DNA of 39,988 nucleotides from Treponema sp. (GTDB lineage: Bacteria > Spirochaetota > Spirochaetia > Treponematales > Treponemataceae), in assembly GCA_017960765.1 (NCBI GenBank), contig JAGCYQ010000045.1:1-39988 (forward strand), given 5' to 3'. Both the position numbers and the translations under genes were made by a program. Each line of letters starts with the position of its first letter. Position 1 is the stretch's first letter. Below the pieces are notes generated by a model. It had not been told where the DNA came from and made no database searches. It saw nothing but the letters and a program-made list of their open reading frames with translations. Shown here in pieces: positions 25,417 to 33,939 of this stretch.

Positions 25417-28182
25417 TTACAGTTTTGCCGGAACAATTGAAGTAACAGTAAGGTTGTAACTGTTTGTGTTGATGCTGAACGTGCGGTTCTCACCAACTGT
25501 TGCATCAAGCAAGTGTTCACCAAGAGGAGACAGGTAAGAGATGATTCCCTGGTTCGGGTCTGATTCCCATGGTCCAAGAATGGTGTATGTTACGTCCTTG
25601 TTTGCGATGTTGTCCCTGAATGTTACTGTTGTTCCAAAAGAAACGGCATGTGTATCAACTGTTGCAGGATCGAATGTGATTGCCTGTGACAGGTCGTTCT
25701 TAAGGCGGTTGAGTTCATCGTTTGCAAGACGCTGTGCCTTCTTTGCCTCATCGTATTCTGCGTTTTCACTCAAGTCGCCCTTTTCTCTTGCCTCGCTGAC
25801 TTCCCTTGCAATCTGAGGCAGGATTTCCTTTTCAAGTTTTTCAGCGTGGGCCTTCTTGACATCAAGCATCTTTGCAGTAACCATAAGACCCTTCTGAACT
25901 TCCTGCTTGATCTCTGCTTCCTGGAACTTGAAGTCCGGATATTTGCCAAGGATTTCTGCCTTGAGTTTATCCCTGTACTTTGGTTCAATAGCTGAGGTAT
26001 CCTTTTCTCCAAGATTGTCATTTACAAGAGTGAACATTCTGGAAATGGTCTCCACATCCTTGTCCATGATATAATCAAGCACGTTGTTCTTAGGTCCCTT
26101 ATCTGTCTTTTCCTCAAAGAGAAGGGCATTGGCCTGCTTGATTGTTTTCTTGTTGTCAGTTGTATTTACGTGATTTTTTACCTCACGGAAACATACTGAA
26201 ATTATGTTGATGAGTGTTACAAGCTGCTTTTCGTAAGGAATGTCGGCTTCCTTGTACCAGTCATCCTCACGGTTGTTGGCAAAGAAATAAATAACCGCAT
26301 CACGATTGTTCTTGTATTCGTCAAAGCTTTTCTTGACAAGTTTCTTGAGCATGTCCTGCTTTCCGTTCTTAAGAAGAGTGTCAAGGATTTCCTTTTTCAG
26401 TGCAATCGGGAAAAGATGCACATACTCTTCCTGCCATTCAGATACATTTTCCTTTATGTATCTTAAGTAGAGCTCCTTCAACTGCTTGTTCTTGAGCTTT
26501 ACATAAATATCGCGGCGTTTCTTTGCCTCTGAAATCTCTTCGTAGAATTCTGCAAAAGTGAACTTGGCTGGGCAGGTGTAATCCTTGAATCTTGGCTGCT
26601 CAGAGATATAGCGGGTAATAAGATATGATCCTACAACCTTGTCAAATTCATCATCGTTTGAGTTGATTGACTTAAGGAAGTTTGCAAAGTAGTTGAACAT
26701 TTCTGCAAATATCTCATTGTCAGAATCAATGTCATCATTCTCTACGTAACGAAAGAGTATGTCGATGCGCGGATAGAACTGCTTTTCTGCCTTGAACTCA
26801 TTGCCGAGTCTTTCTTCCGGTGTAAGCTCATGGTCACGCACCATGTACTGATTGATGTTTGTCGGTGTAACGGCAAATGTATTGTCAGATTCCAGAATGT
26901 TCTGTGCCTTTGAATGCCAGCTGGTCCATTCTCCCGGTGTAAGGATTGCGGGTACGAGCTCCTGCTTGATTTTCTTTTCGTCACAGGCATTGTCAAAACT
27001 CTTGATGATGGTCTTGAGTGTTCCCGCTACGTCTGCCTTTACGCGCTGGTTAAGGTCAGCCTTTGTATGTGTGGCCTTGATGACCCAGATATGGTTCTTT
27101 GGAAGCGGCTGAAGGGCTGTTACTGCCATCTTAAGGCTGATGTCCTTTTTGCCTGTCTTTTTACCGAAGTTGATTTTTAATGTGTCACCCTGAACGCTTT
27201 CGATTTTTCCTACACCCCATGTCCTGTGGTATACGAAGTTTCCTGCGTCGAATGCGATATGCTTCTCAAAATCGCTGATAGCCTCAAATACGTTGCGGAA
27301 TGACTGGCTCAAGTTTGATGACTTGATGTAATCCTCCAGGTGGCTGCGGTCTGCATATTTTTCACGGTAGCATTCAACAAGTTCCTTTCTTGCCCATGCG
27401 TCCTTGCTGTCAATCTCAAGGATGAGCTTAAGGATTTTTATAGCCGTGGTCCAGTCGCTTGAATTCCTGTAATGCTGATAAAGTTCCTGCATCAGTACGA
27501 CAGACTTATCCTCGCTGATTGTCTTTGCAATCTTTTTCTGTGTTGAGAAGAAAAAGTCGTTCTCGCGTGCAAGGTTGTCTGAGTTGAGTGTGATGAGCTT
27601 TGACCAGATTTCCTTTACTGCTGCGAAATTCTTTGCGTTTATGAAACGGCCGATGGCTTTCTTGTAAAAATTCACTGCGGCGTTCTCATTCTGCTGTGAT
27701 TCATATCTTTCAGCAAGAATCTTTGCGATGTCCGCTTCCTCAGAGTCATTTTTTACGATTTTCTCGTAAAGCTCCCAGACCTTGTCGTCATTGTTGTTCT
27801 TGTAGTATTCTGCCAGCTTTCTGAGTGCAAACAGATTCTGTGGTTCTTCTTCCAGAATTGAGTTACACAGCTGCTCAATCAACTGCTCCTTGTGGTTCTT
27901 TTCAAAAATATCAACAAGAGTGATGAGGCAACTGTTATCCAGTGAACGGGATTTAAGAGCTATCATTCCGGAAAGATAGAGTGCGACAATGCTGTTCTTT
28001 GTGTTCTCCAGCTGCTTGTCACAGATCTCCTTGATCATATCTTCCTGGTTTTCGTTATAGGTACGCTCAAGAATTTGAGACAATTCCGTCAGGTTGTTCT
28101 TTGTAAAACCGCTAATTCCAACACGAGTCCAAGTTTCTTCTTTCAGCATCTCCCGCACTGAATTCTCAAGTTCTTCAGACAT
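25417..28182 (-). CDS. greA: GreA-type transcription elongation factor with long TPR/Tudor-like extension
   Basis: A 921-residue protein. The last 158 residues (about 764-921) are a complete GreA: the coiled coil with the acidic tip GDLSENAEYDEA (near 804), which reaches into the RNA polymerase secondary channel to stimulate cleavage of backtracked RNA, and the C-terminal globular domain (GTTVTFRDNI...YTILGPWESDP...SPLGEHLL). The first 300 residues are helical repeats of TPR type. Residues about 311-362 (FVYHRTWGVGKIESVQGDTLKINFG...) look like a Tudor/CarD-type small barrel. Residues 370-760 are helical without a recognised family. Long GreA proteins are usual in Treponema. TAGGAG precedes the ATG. 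It forms an operon with the upstream TPR protein (40-base gap). Confidence 0.92.
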   Translation of the reverse strand: MSEELENSVREMLKEETWTRVGISGFTKNNLTELSQILERTYNENQEDMIKEICDKQLENTKNSIVALYLSGMIALKSRSLDNSCLITLVDIFEKNHKEQLIEQLCNSILEEEPQNLFALRKLAEYYKNNNDDKVWELYEKIVKNDSEEADIAKILAERYESQQNENAAVNFYKKAIGRFINAKNFAAVKEIWSKLITLNSDNLARENDFFFSTQKKIAKTISEDKSVVLMQELYQHYRNSSDWTTAIKILKLILEIDSKDAWARKELVECYREKYADRSHLEDYIKSSNLSQSFRNVFEAISDFEKHIAFDAGNFVYHRTWGVGKIESVQGDTLKINFGKKTGKKDISLKMAVTALQPLPKNHIWVIKATHTKADLNQRVKADVAGTLKTIIKSFDNACDEKKIKQELVPAILTPGEWTSWHSKAQNILESDNTFAVTPTNINQYMVRDHELTPEERLGNEFKAEKQFYPRIDILFRYVENDDIDSDNEIFAEMFNYFANFLKSINSNDDEFDKVVGSYLITRYISEQPRFKDYTCPAKFTFAEFYEEISEAKKRRDIYVKLKNKQLKELYLRYIKENVSEWQEEYVHLFPIALKKEILDTLLKNGKQDMLKKLVKKSFDEYKNNRDAVIYFFANNREDDWYKEADIPYEKQLVTLINIISVCFREVKNHVNTTDNKKTIKQANALLFEEKTDKGPKNNVLDYIMDKDVETISRMFTLVNDNLGEKDTSAIEPKYRDKLKAEILGKYPDFKFQEAEIKQEVQKGLMVTAKMLDVKKAHAEKLEKEILPQIAREVSEAREKGDLSENAEYDEAKKAQRLANDELNRLKNDLSQAITFDPATVDTHAVSFGTTVTFRDNIANKDVTYTILGPWESDPNQGIISYLSPLGEHLLDATVGENRTFSINTNSYNLTVTSIVPAKL

Positions 28183-28222
28183 AAAAAACTCCTATGATAT
28201 ATATTTATTCCGCCGTATTCTC

Positions 28223-29173
28223 TCAGCGGCTTTTTTGCTCGTTAAGACTAAAATACTCTTTATAGATATCAGGATCCAAAAGCTTGATTTTTAAGAGCAG
28301 CTCTTTGATCTTGTTTATGCTTTCCTTCGAAAGTAAATAGTAATCCAATAACCAAAGATAAAGATTCATCAATCTTGGAACAATTATCTCACTGTCATTC
28401 GCAGGATCCTTGTTCTCACTTTCCTTGGCGTATATGTCCTGTTTAAGCCTTCCTACTTCCTGTGACCTCAGGGGCCTCTTTATGTTGAAGACTCCCAGAA
28501 GTATGCCGTATGGTCCAATCCATTCATGAAGTGGACGTCCGGTGTATCCCTCCTGCTGAACGCGGTCAATCAATCCCCTTATCAGAGGAGAATCAAGGTT
28601 GTCCAGCTCAATGCTTTCCGGGTCCTGAAAAAATGCTTCCCTGAAAAGGATTTTTGCCAGCTTTGTCTCTCCGCACAAATCGTAGCAGTCAGCCCGTTCT
28701 GCAAGAATTACAGACTGTCCTGAGAATTCTGAATTTGCCTTATTCAGCAGCTCAAGGGCTTCTTCGTAATCTCCAAGACGTTTTTTACACAGACCCTTTT
28801 TCCTGCACAGTTCAGCACGCATCTTAGGGTCATTCTCGTCATCGGCTTCCATGAAGCTTGCTAAGGCTCTGGTGTAAATGCCCTTTTTAAAGGCATACAG
28901 AGTCAATTCATTGGGGTTTGAAAACTTGTTTATAAGCACGATGAAATGGTTCCACTGACTTATAAGGAGTTCACCCTGTTCAATTGCAGTCATTTTCTGC
29001 ATGTCTTCCAAATTTTCATTCCAAAAAGCACAGAAACTGATTGCGGTACTAAGATCCTCGTTGTCAAGATCAGCTGGTAGTGCGTCTTCTAAAACTGTTT
29101 TTGCCTGTACACAATCACCCTGCTCGATAAGTGCCTGGGCTTTTGCTAACGCCTGTGCTGATTGAGAATCCAT
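28223..29173 (-). CDS. TPR-repeat protein upstream of greA
   Basis: A 316-residue soluble protein with tetratricopeptide-like repeats, most clearly MRAELCRKKGLCKKRLGDYEEALELLNKAN and VILAERADCYDLCGETKLAKILFREAF (about residues 120-185), plus an N-terminal repeat (AKAQALIEQGDCVQAKTVLEDAL). The C-terminal third has no family I know. Because the following gene, a GreA fusion, also starts with such repeats and the two are only 40 bases apart, they may act together on RNA polymerase; this is inference. The ATG at 29173 has no Shine-Dalgarno site and lies 6 bases after a TATAAT box. No alternative GTG, TTG or ATG occurs in the first 30 codons. Confidence 0.8.
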   Translation of the reverse strand: MDSQSAQALAKAQALIEQGDCVQAKTVLEDALPADLDNEDLSTAISFCAFWNENLEDMQKMTAIEQGELLISQWNHFIVLINKFSNPNELTLYAFKKGIYTRALASFMEADDENDPKMRAELCRKKGLCKKRLGDYEEALELLNKANSEFSGQSVILAERADCYDLCGETKLAKILFREAFFQDPESIELDNLDSPLIRGLIDRVQQEGYTGRPLHEWIGPYGILLGVFNIKRPLRSQEVGRLKQDIYAKESENKDPANDSEIIVPRLMNLYLWLLDYYLLSKESINKIKELLLKIKLLDPDIYKEYFSLNEQKSR

Positions 29174-29179
29174 GAGAAC

Positions 29180-29208
29180 ATTATAGAAAAAAAGAAAAAA
29201 TTAGTCAA
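29180..29208 (-). promoter_or_regulatory. Proximal promoter of the TPR-greA operon, leaderless arrangement
   Basis: On the minus strand: TTGACT (29208-29203), 17 bases, TATAAT (29185-29180), then GTTCTC and the ATG at 29173. The predicted +1 is the A of the start codon. Confidence 0.82.
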
Positions 29209-29236
29209 TGAGTATTTTTTCTAAAAATGGGCATAA

Positions 29237-29265
29237 TTTATAATGATTTTCCAGAGATTTGTCAA
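29237..29265 (-). promoter_or_regulatory. Distal promoter of the TPR-greA operon
   Basis: On the minus strand: perfect TTGACA (29265-29260), 17 bases, TATAAA (29242-29237). The start would be near 29230, giving a leader of about 57 bases, which contains the proximal promoter and no Shine-Dalgarno sequence. Confidence 0.7.
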
Positions 29266-29407
29266 CCACCCTGTGGGAATTTGTGTAAATTTGTAGGTAA
29301 GCCCTAACTTTTTTGGCATAGCAGAAATTTGGAGAAATTTTCAAAAAAATTGTTAAAAATGCCATGTGTGACACTATATATATAATGTGGGGGGGAAAAA
29401 AAAACTG
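29266..29407. other. Noncoding stretch between divergent promoters
   Basis: This AT-rich DNA separates the TPR-greA promoters from the deoA promoter. I find no open frame with a ribosome-binding site and no recognisable riboswitch. A TATAAT at 29381-29386 has no good -35 box at the proper distance. The segment holds repeated AAATTT motifs (near 29281-29340) and ends in a G7-A9 tract. It is a plausible place for regulator binding, but no operator is clear. Confidence 0.4.
29389..29404 (+). repeat. G7-A9 homopolymer tract upstream of the deoA promoter
   Basis: Seven G residues (29389-29395) run directly into nine A residues (29396-29404), 4 bases before the -35 box of the deoA promoter. Homopolymeric tracts of this kind can change length by slippage. 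Confidence 0.8.
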
Positions 29408-29436
29408 TTGAATTAACAAAAACGATGGAGTATACT
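29408..29436 (+). promoter_or_regulatory. Sigma70-type promoter of the phosphorylase-recJ unit
   Basis: TTGAAT (29408-29413), 17 bases, TATACT (29431-29436). The start would be near 29443, and AGGAGG (29450-29455) is the Shine-Dalgarno site 8 bases before the ATG at 29464. Confidence 0.75.
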
Positions 29437-29463
29437 TTATGGAATATACAGGAGGATTTATAG

Positions 29464-30795
29464 ATGAGGGCAGCTGATATCATTGTTAAGAAACGGGGCA
29501 GCACATCAACCTTGCCGCAGGAACTGACTAGAGAAGAAATCGCATTCATGGTGAACGGCTATACCGACGGCTCGATTCCGGATTATCAGATGTCTGCATT
29601 TATGATGGCTGTGTATTTTAACGGCATGACTTTTCAGGAAACATCATATCTCACTGACTGCATGCTTCATTCCGGGGATGTAATCGACCTGCGCTCTTTT
29701 GGAATTGACTGTCTTACAGGTCCCTTTGTTGACAAGCATTCAACCGGCGGTGTAGGAGACAAGATAAGTATTCCACTTGCACCGATTGTTGCGGCATGCG
29801 GGCTTCAGGTCCCGATGATGAGCGGAAGAGGCCTTGGTCATACGGGCGGCACACTGGACAAGCTTGAGTCCCTTTCAGGCTATAATGTCCACCTTGATCC
29901 TGCCACATTTGCTGACTATATCTCAAAAAACGGATATGCCATGATGGGACAGACTGAGCACATCGCTCCGGCCGACAGGAAAATGTATGCCCTGCGTGAT
30001 GTAACGGGAACTGTAGAAAGCATTCCGCTTATCACAGCATCTATTTTGTCCAAGAAAGTTGCGGAAGGTTCTGATGCCCTTGTGTTCGACGTCAAGTTCG
30101 GTAAGGGTGCCTTCATGAAAAACGAGGAGGAGGCAGAGAAGCTTGCCCTGTCTCTTGTAAGGACCTCTCAGGAGCTTGGAAAAAAAGCAGTTGCGCTTCT
30201 TACAAATATGGAAAGTCCTCTGGGAAACAAAACCGGAAATTATCTTGAGGTTGAGGAAACCGTTGAATGCCTTCAGGGAAATGGCCCTGATGATGTAATG
30301 GAGCTCACCTATGCCCTTGGAAGCCGTATGCTGTATCTTGGCGGAAAAGCCTCCAGTGTTGAGGAAGGCGTAACCCTTTGCAAGAAGGCAGTTGAGTCAG
30401 GAAAGGCCCTTGAAGTATTCCTTGAGAACGTAAGGGAGCAGGGTGCTGATCCTGATTCCCTCATGGCAAATCTGGGTAAGAGGCGTTCAGAATATCATGC
30501 GGAATTCAAGGCGGAAAAAGACGGTTATCTTTTGATTGACGCATATAAAACCGGTATTTCGTGCATTCATCTTGGAGTCGGAAGAAACAAAACCTCAGAT
30601 GCGGTTGACCCTGATTCTGGAATCATATTTGCAAGAAGACAGGGTGACTTTGTCAAGAAAGGAGAAAAAATCATGGATGTGTATGCCAGGGATCAGAAGT
30701 CTCTGGATGCCGGAATGACAGCCCTTTCTGATGCCGTAACATATTCAGGAGAAAAACTCCAGGAGAAAAAATTAATTTTGAAGGAAATAAAATAG
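29464..30795 (+). CDS. deoA: Pyrimidine-nucleoside/thymidine phosphorylase
   Basis: A 443-residue enzyme that cleaves thymidine, deoxyuridine or uridine with phosphate. The family signature is intact: KHSTGGVGDKISIPLAP, then MMSGRGLGHTGGTLDKLES, and the later DVKFGKGAFM. Length fits both DeoA (thymidine-specific) and Pdp (broad pyrimidine) enzymes, which I cannot separate by eye. It works with DeoC, encoded 5 kb to the left, in deoxynucleoside breakdown. AGGAGG at good spacing fixes the ATG. Its TAG stop overlaps the probable ATA start of recJ. Confidence 0.94.
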   Translation: MRAADIIVKKRGSTSTLPQELTREEIAFMVNGYTDGSIPDYQMSAFMMAVYFNGMTFQETSYLTDCMLHSGDVIDLRSFGIDCLTGPFVDKHSTGGVGDKISIPLAPIVAACGLQVPMMSGRGLGHTGGTLDKLESLSGYNVHLDPATFADYISKNGYAMMGQTEHIAPADRKMYALRDVTGTVESIPLITASILSKKVAEGSDALVFDVKFGKGAFMKNEEEAEKLALSLVRTSQELGKKAVALLTNMESPLGNKTGNYLEVEETVECLQGNGPDDVMELTYALGSRMLYLGGKASSVEEGVTLCKKAVESGKALEVFLENVREQGADPDSLMANLGKRRSEYHAEFKAEKDGYLLIDAYKTGISCIHLGVGRNKTSDAVDPDSGIIFARRQGDFVKKGEKIMDVYARDQKSLDAGMTALSDAVTYSGEKLQEKKLILKEIK

Positions 30796-32930
30796 TTTCC
30801 GAGTGGGTAAAAAAAGAAATTTCAAAAAGTGAAGTTTCAGAACTGACTAAACGCTTTGGAATCAATCCTCTTGCCGCAAGTATTTTTGTACGCCGTGGAA
30901 TAAAAAGCGGTCATGATCTGCTTTATTATCTTGAGGGAGATTTGCGTTTCCAGCACAATCCTTTTCTGTTCAATTCGATGGAGGATGCCGTTGACAGGAT
31001 TCTTCAGGCCGCAGAAGAAAAAGAGAAGGTCCTGATTTTCGGTGACCGTGATGTTGACGGTGTTACTGCCACAACCGTGCTTTATCAGGGCCTTGTGAGT
31101 TTAGGCATTGATGTAAGGTACAGGCTTCCTCTTGGTGACGACGGGTATGGACTTTCCATGGCTGCGGTTGATGATTTTGCAAAAGAGTATGGTTCCCTGA
31201 TCATAACTGTTGACTGTGGAATCAGCAACAACCAGGAGATTGCACATGCCGCGGAACTGGGAATGGATATCATTGTCCTTGACCACCACAATCCTCCTGA
31301 GGAACTTCCTTCTCCTGCCATAATCGTTGATGCAAAGACCGCTGAGTCAGGTTATCCCTTTGTCGATATCTCAGGTTGTGCCGTGGCATATAAGACTGTC
31401 AGTGCCCTCAGGTTCAGCCGTACGAAATGGTACAAGATGGAGTTGTGCCTCTTGAATGCACGGGAGACGGAAGAAGGAACTGTAATTGAATGCGTAAAGG
31501 TCCGTAACCTTGTTCCACTGAGCCGTCTTGTGGAGACTGTGGTTCCCGGAGAAAAGGGAATAATGGATACAAGGCTTCCCGCATACCTGCAGGGACAGAT
31601 GATTCTAGTGTGGGATGAAAAAAACGTTGCCTCAATTCTGGAGAATACATTCGGAAATTCCGCACAGTTCAATTGCCTTGACATAAGGCCGGAGGTTGCA
31701 CAGATAATTCCCGGTGTGTCAAATCTTCCTCTGTCATCGCTTAAGAAAATGTCAAAGCTTGCAAAGTACGGAGATCATGAGGCTACCGAGATAGGCGGCT
31801 TCTACAATATTTTTGTAAGCTATGTGAACCAGAGCCAGAAGCGTGAAAATCCAGGTATGGTTGAGCAGGAGGAAAAGGACCTTCAGCTTGTTGCATTGGC
31901 GGCTCTTGCGGACATAATGCCGATGAAGAACGAGAACCGCATATTCGTGTCAAAGGCACTTGAGTCAATCAACTCCGGAAAAGTCAGGCCTGGGCTTCTT
32001 GAGCTTATGGCGGACGTGAACCTTCTTGGAAAAAGAGTCAACTCAACAGATCTGAGCTGGGTTTTGATTTCCAATCTGAATGCGGCGGGACGTCTTGGTC
32101 AACCATCACTTGCGGCCGAGCTTTTTCTTAGCAGGGACCAGAAAGAGAGGGAAGAGGTTGCCCGGAAAATTGTCGAGCTGAACATGCAGAGGAAACAGCT
32201 TTCTGCGGATGCGCAGGATTATGGATTCATTCAGGCAAAGGATTCTATCTCTAATCATGACGGAAAACTCTGTGTCGTTATTGACGAAAGGATAAACCGC
32301 GGTGTGACGGGTATCCTTGCGGGGCGTCTTGAGACATCGTACCATGTGCCTGCAATCGTCGTTACCTTTGTGGATGATGTGGCAGTCGGCTCAATGCGTT
32401 CATGTCGTGGATTCTCTGCCACGGCTTTTCTTGACCGCATGTCTGATCTCTTCCTTAATCATGGTGGACATGATGCGGCGGCGGGGTTCAGCTTTATGAA
32501 GGAGTTGCTTCCTGAGTTTGAGTCAAGGATTAAAAGTCTTGCACCGGACATTCAGCTTGAAAGTTCCAGCGAAGGGACCTATGATGTTGATGCGGAGATT
32601 CCGTTGCAGTTCCTGACCCCCGATCTGCTTGCTGTTGAGGATTTGTTTGAGCCATTTGGAGAAAAGAACGAGCAGCTTCTGTTCATGTCAAGAAATGTTC
32701 CTGTTGTTGATGCGATGATCATGGGCAAGGGAGAAAAGCAGCACCTTAAGGTTATTATCGAGACAGGAAAGCATAAGTGGCCGTGCCTTTTCTGGAATGA
32801 GGGCGAGAGGCTGCACAGGGACTTTGAGGTCGGTGATGACATAGACATTCTTTTTCACGTGGAGAGGAATATCTTTAACGGAATGGAGACGGCACAGCTG
32901 GTGTTGACGGATTTAAGGAAATCAAGGTAA
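30792..32930 (+). CDS. recJ: Single-stranded-DNA exonuclease RecJ (probable ATA start)
   Basis: A 5'-3' ssDNA exonuclease of the DHH family used in recombination and mismatch repair. From the start proposed here it has 712 residues. Motif I is GDRDVDG at 84-90, motif III is LDHHNP near 164, DHHA1 signatures are NRGVTGILAGRL (near 503) and NHGGHDAAAGF, and a C-terminal OB fold follows (PFGEKNEQLLF...). The RecJ N-terminus (SEWVKKEISKSEVSELTKRF...IFVRRGI) is in frame from 30795, but no ATG, GTG or TTG precedes it; the first usual codon is TTG at 30942, inside the conserved region. ATA at 30792 overlaps the deoA stop (ATAG) and has GAAGGA 6 bases upstream; ATT at 30771 is a second choice. An insertion of over 100 residues lies between residues 208 and 364. 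Confidence 0.9.
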   Translation: MVSEWVKKEISKSEVSELTKRFGINPLAASIFVRRGIKSGHDLLYYLEGDLRFQHNPFLFNSMEDAVDRILQAAEEKEKVLIFGDRDVDGVTATTVLYQGLVSLGIDVRYRLPLGDDGYGLSMAAVDDFAKEYGSLIITVDCGISNNQEIAHAAELGMDIIVLDHHNPPEELPSPAIIVDAKTAESGYPFVDISGCAVAYKTVSALRFSRTKWYKMELCLLNARETEEGTVIECVKVRNLVPLSRLVETVVPGEKGIMDTRLPAYLQGQMILVWDEKNVASILENTFGNSAQFNCLDIRPEVAQIIPGVSNLPLSSLKKMSKLAKYGDHEATEIGGFYNIFVSYVNQSQKRENPGMVEQEEKDLQLVALAALADIMPMKNENRIFVSKALESINSGKVRPGLLELMADVNLLGKRVNSTDLSWVLISNLNAAGRLGQPSLAAELFLSRDQKEREEVARKIVELNMQRKQLSADAQDYGFIQAKDSISNHDGKLCVVIDERINRGVTGILAGRLETSYHVPAIVVTFVDDVAVGSMRSCRGFSATAFLDRMSDLFLNHGGHDAAAGFSFMKELLPEFESRIKSLAPDIQLESSSEGTYDVDAEIPLQFLTPDLLAVEDLFEPFGEKNEQLLFMSRNVPVVDAMIMGKGEKQHLKVIIETGKHKWPCLFWNEGERLHRDFEVGDDIDILFHVERNIFNGMETAQLVLTDLRKSR

Positions 32931-32937
32931 GGTGAGT

Positions 32938-33933
32938 ATGATTCATTCAGCACGTTCAATAAAAAAAATAATTCTTTTGCTTGCGTTTGTTTTTTCGGCA
33001 GTCAGTCTTTTTGCAGAGGAGATGACTCTTTATAATCAGGATTACAGGATGCGCATTCAGTACAATGACATCGCCTACAGCGGGGATGCGGTGTTCATGC
33101 GTCTTGAAATCAGTCCTGCCTCGGTTGCTCTGAAAAAGGATTTAAAGCCCAAGGCAAAGCTGACACTCTTTATTGACGGCAAGTCCTCAAGGAAATCAGA
33201 TTTTTATTTCATACCGACAACAGACAGTAATCTTCCTTCTAGTTCCATAACCATGCTTACCGGCATACCTCTCTCAACATGGTGGACGAATGAGTCTTCA
33301 TATTATCTTGAGCTTTCGTATTCAGTTGACGGAAATAACACCGAGGTACAGAAGCTTCCGTTTGTCCTGATGAACAAAACATTCGTGTCGGAGACAATCG
33401 AGCTTGATGACAGGAACACAAGCATAAAGACGGACAACTCAAAGCAGCGTATGGATCAGATCCAGAACCTGAACGAGATTCTTGCAACAATAAATGCTGA
33501 TGCCGTTTACCAGACGACAAAATTCATCAAGCCTGTCAACTCAAATTACCGTACCTCATTTTTTGGAGACCGCAGGGTTTACGCATATTCAAGCGGCGGG
33601 TCCTCAACATCGCTTCATAACGGGATTGATTTCCGTTCTCCAGAGGGAAATGATGTCTTTGCATGTGCCAAAGGTCGTGTTGCTCTTGCGGGCTGGAGGA
33701 ATTCAACGGGATGGAGCATCGTTATCGAGCATCTGCCGGGTCTTTACAGCCTTTACTATCATTTGAGCGAGATGCTTGTGGAGCCTGGTGATATTGTGGA
33801 GGAAGGTTCCCTGATTGCAAAGAGCGGTTCAACTGGACTTGCAACCGGTCCTCACCTGCATTGGGAAATCAGGCTGAATTCTGAGGCCGTTAGTCCGGAC
33901 TTTTTTACTGTAGATTTTGCGTTTGAACCCTGA
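32938..33933 (+). CDS. Exported M23-family metallopeptidase
   Basis: A 331-residue protein with signal peptide (MIHSARSIKKIILLLAFVFSAVSLFA) and a C-terminal LytM/M23 domain. The zinc ligands are all visible: HNGIDFRSP near residue 227 (H...D) and GPHLHWEI near 305 (HxH), so an active endopeptidase that cuts peptidoglycan cross-links is likely. The N-terminal half is a beta-rich region with no family I recognise. It begins 7 bases after recJ; GGTGAG lies just ahead of the ATG at 32938. A GTG at 32932 in the same frame is the alternative. It ends 6 bases from the convergent recO end, with no terminator between. Confidence 0.92.
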   Translation: MIHSARSIKKIILLLAFVFSAVSLFAEEMTLYNQDYRMRIQYNDIAYSGDAVFMRLEISPASVALKKDLKPKAKLTLFIDGKSSRKSDFYFIPTTDSNLPSSSITMLTGIPLSTWWTNESSYYLELSYSVDGNNTEVQKLPFVLMNKTFVSETIELDDRNTSIKTDNSKQRMDQIQNLNEILATINADAVYQTTKFIKPVNSNYRTSFFGDRRVYAYSSGGSSTSLHNGIDFRSPEGNDVFACAKGRVALAGWRNSTGWSIVIEHLPGLYSLYYHLSEMLVEPGDIVEEGSLIAKSGSTGLATGPHLHWEIRLNSEAVSPDFFTVDFAFEP

Positions 33934-33939
33934 GGCATG

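Noticed and set aside
25540-25570. GGTTCGGGTCTGATTCCC, resembling a tRNA T-arm
   Set aside because: It is inside the GreA coding region and has no matching acceptor or anticodon arms.
28207-28236. GC-rich inverted repeat followed by six T between the TPR gene and greA
   Set aside because: The stem is only 4 bp and the T run is on the untranscribed orientation, so no terminator is supported within this operon.
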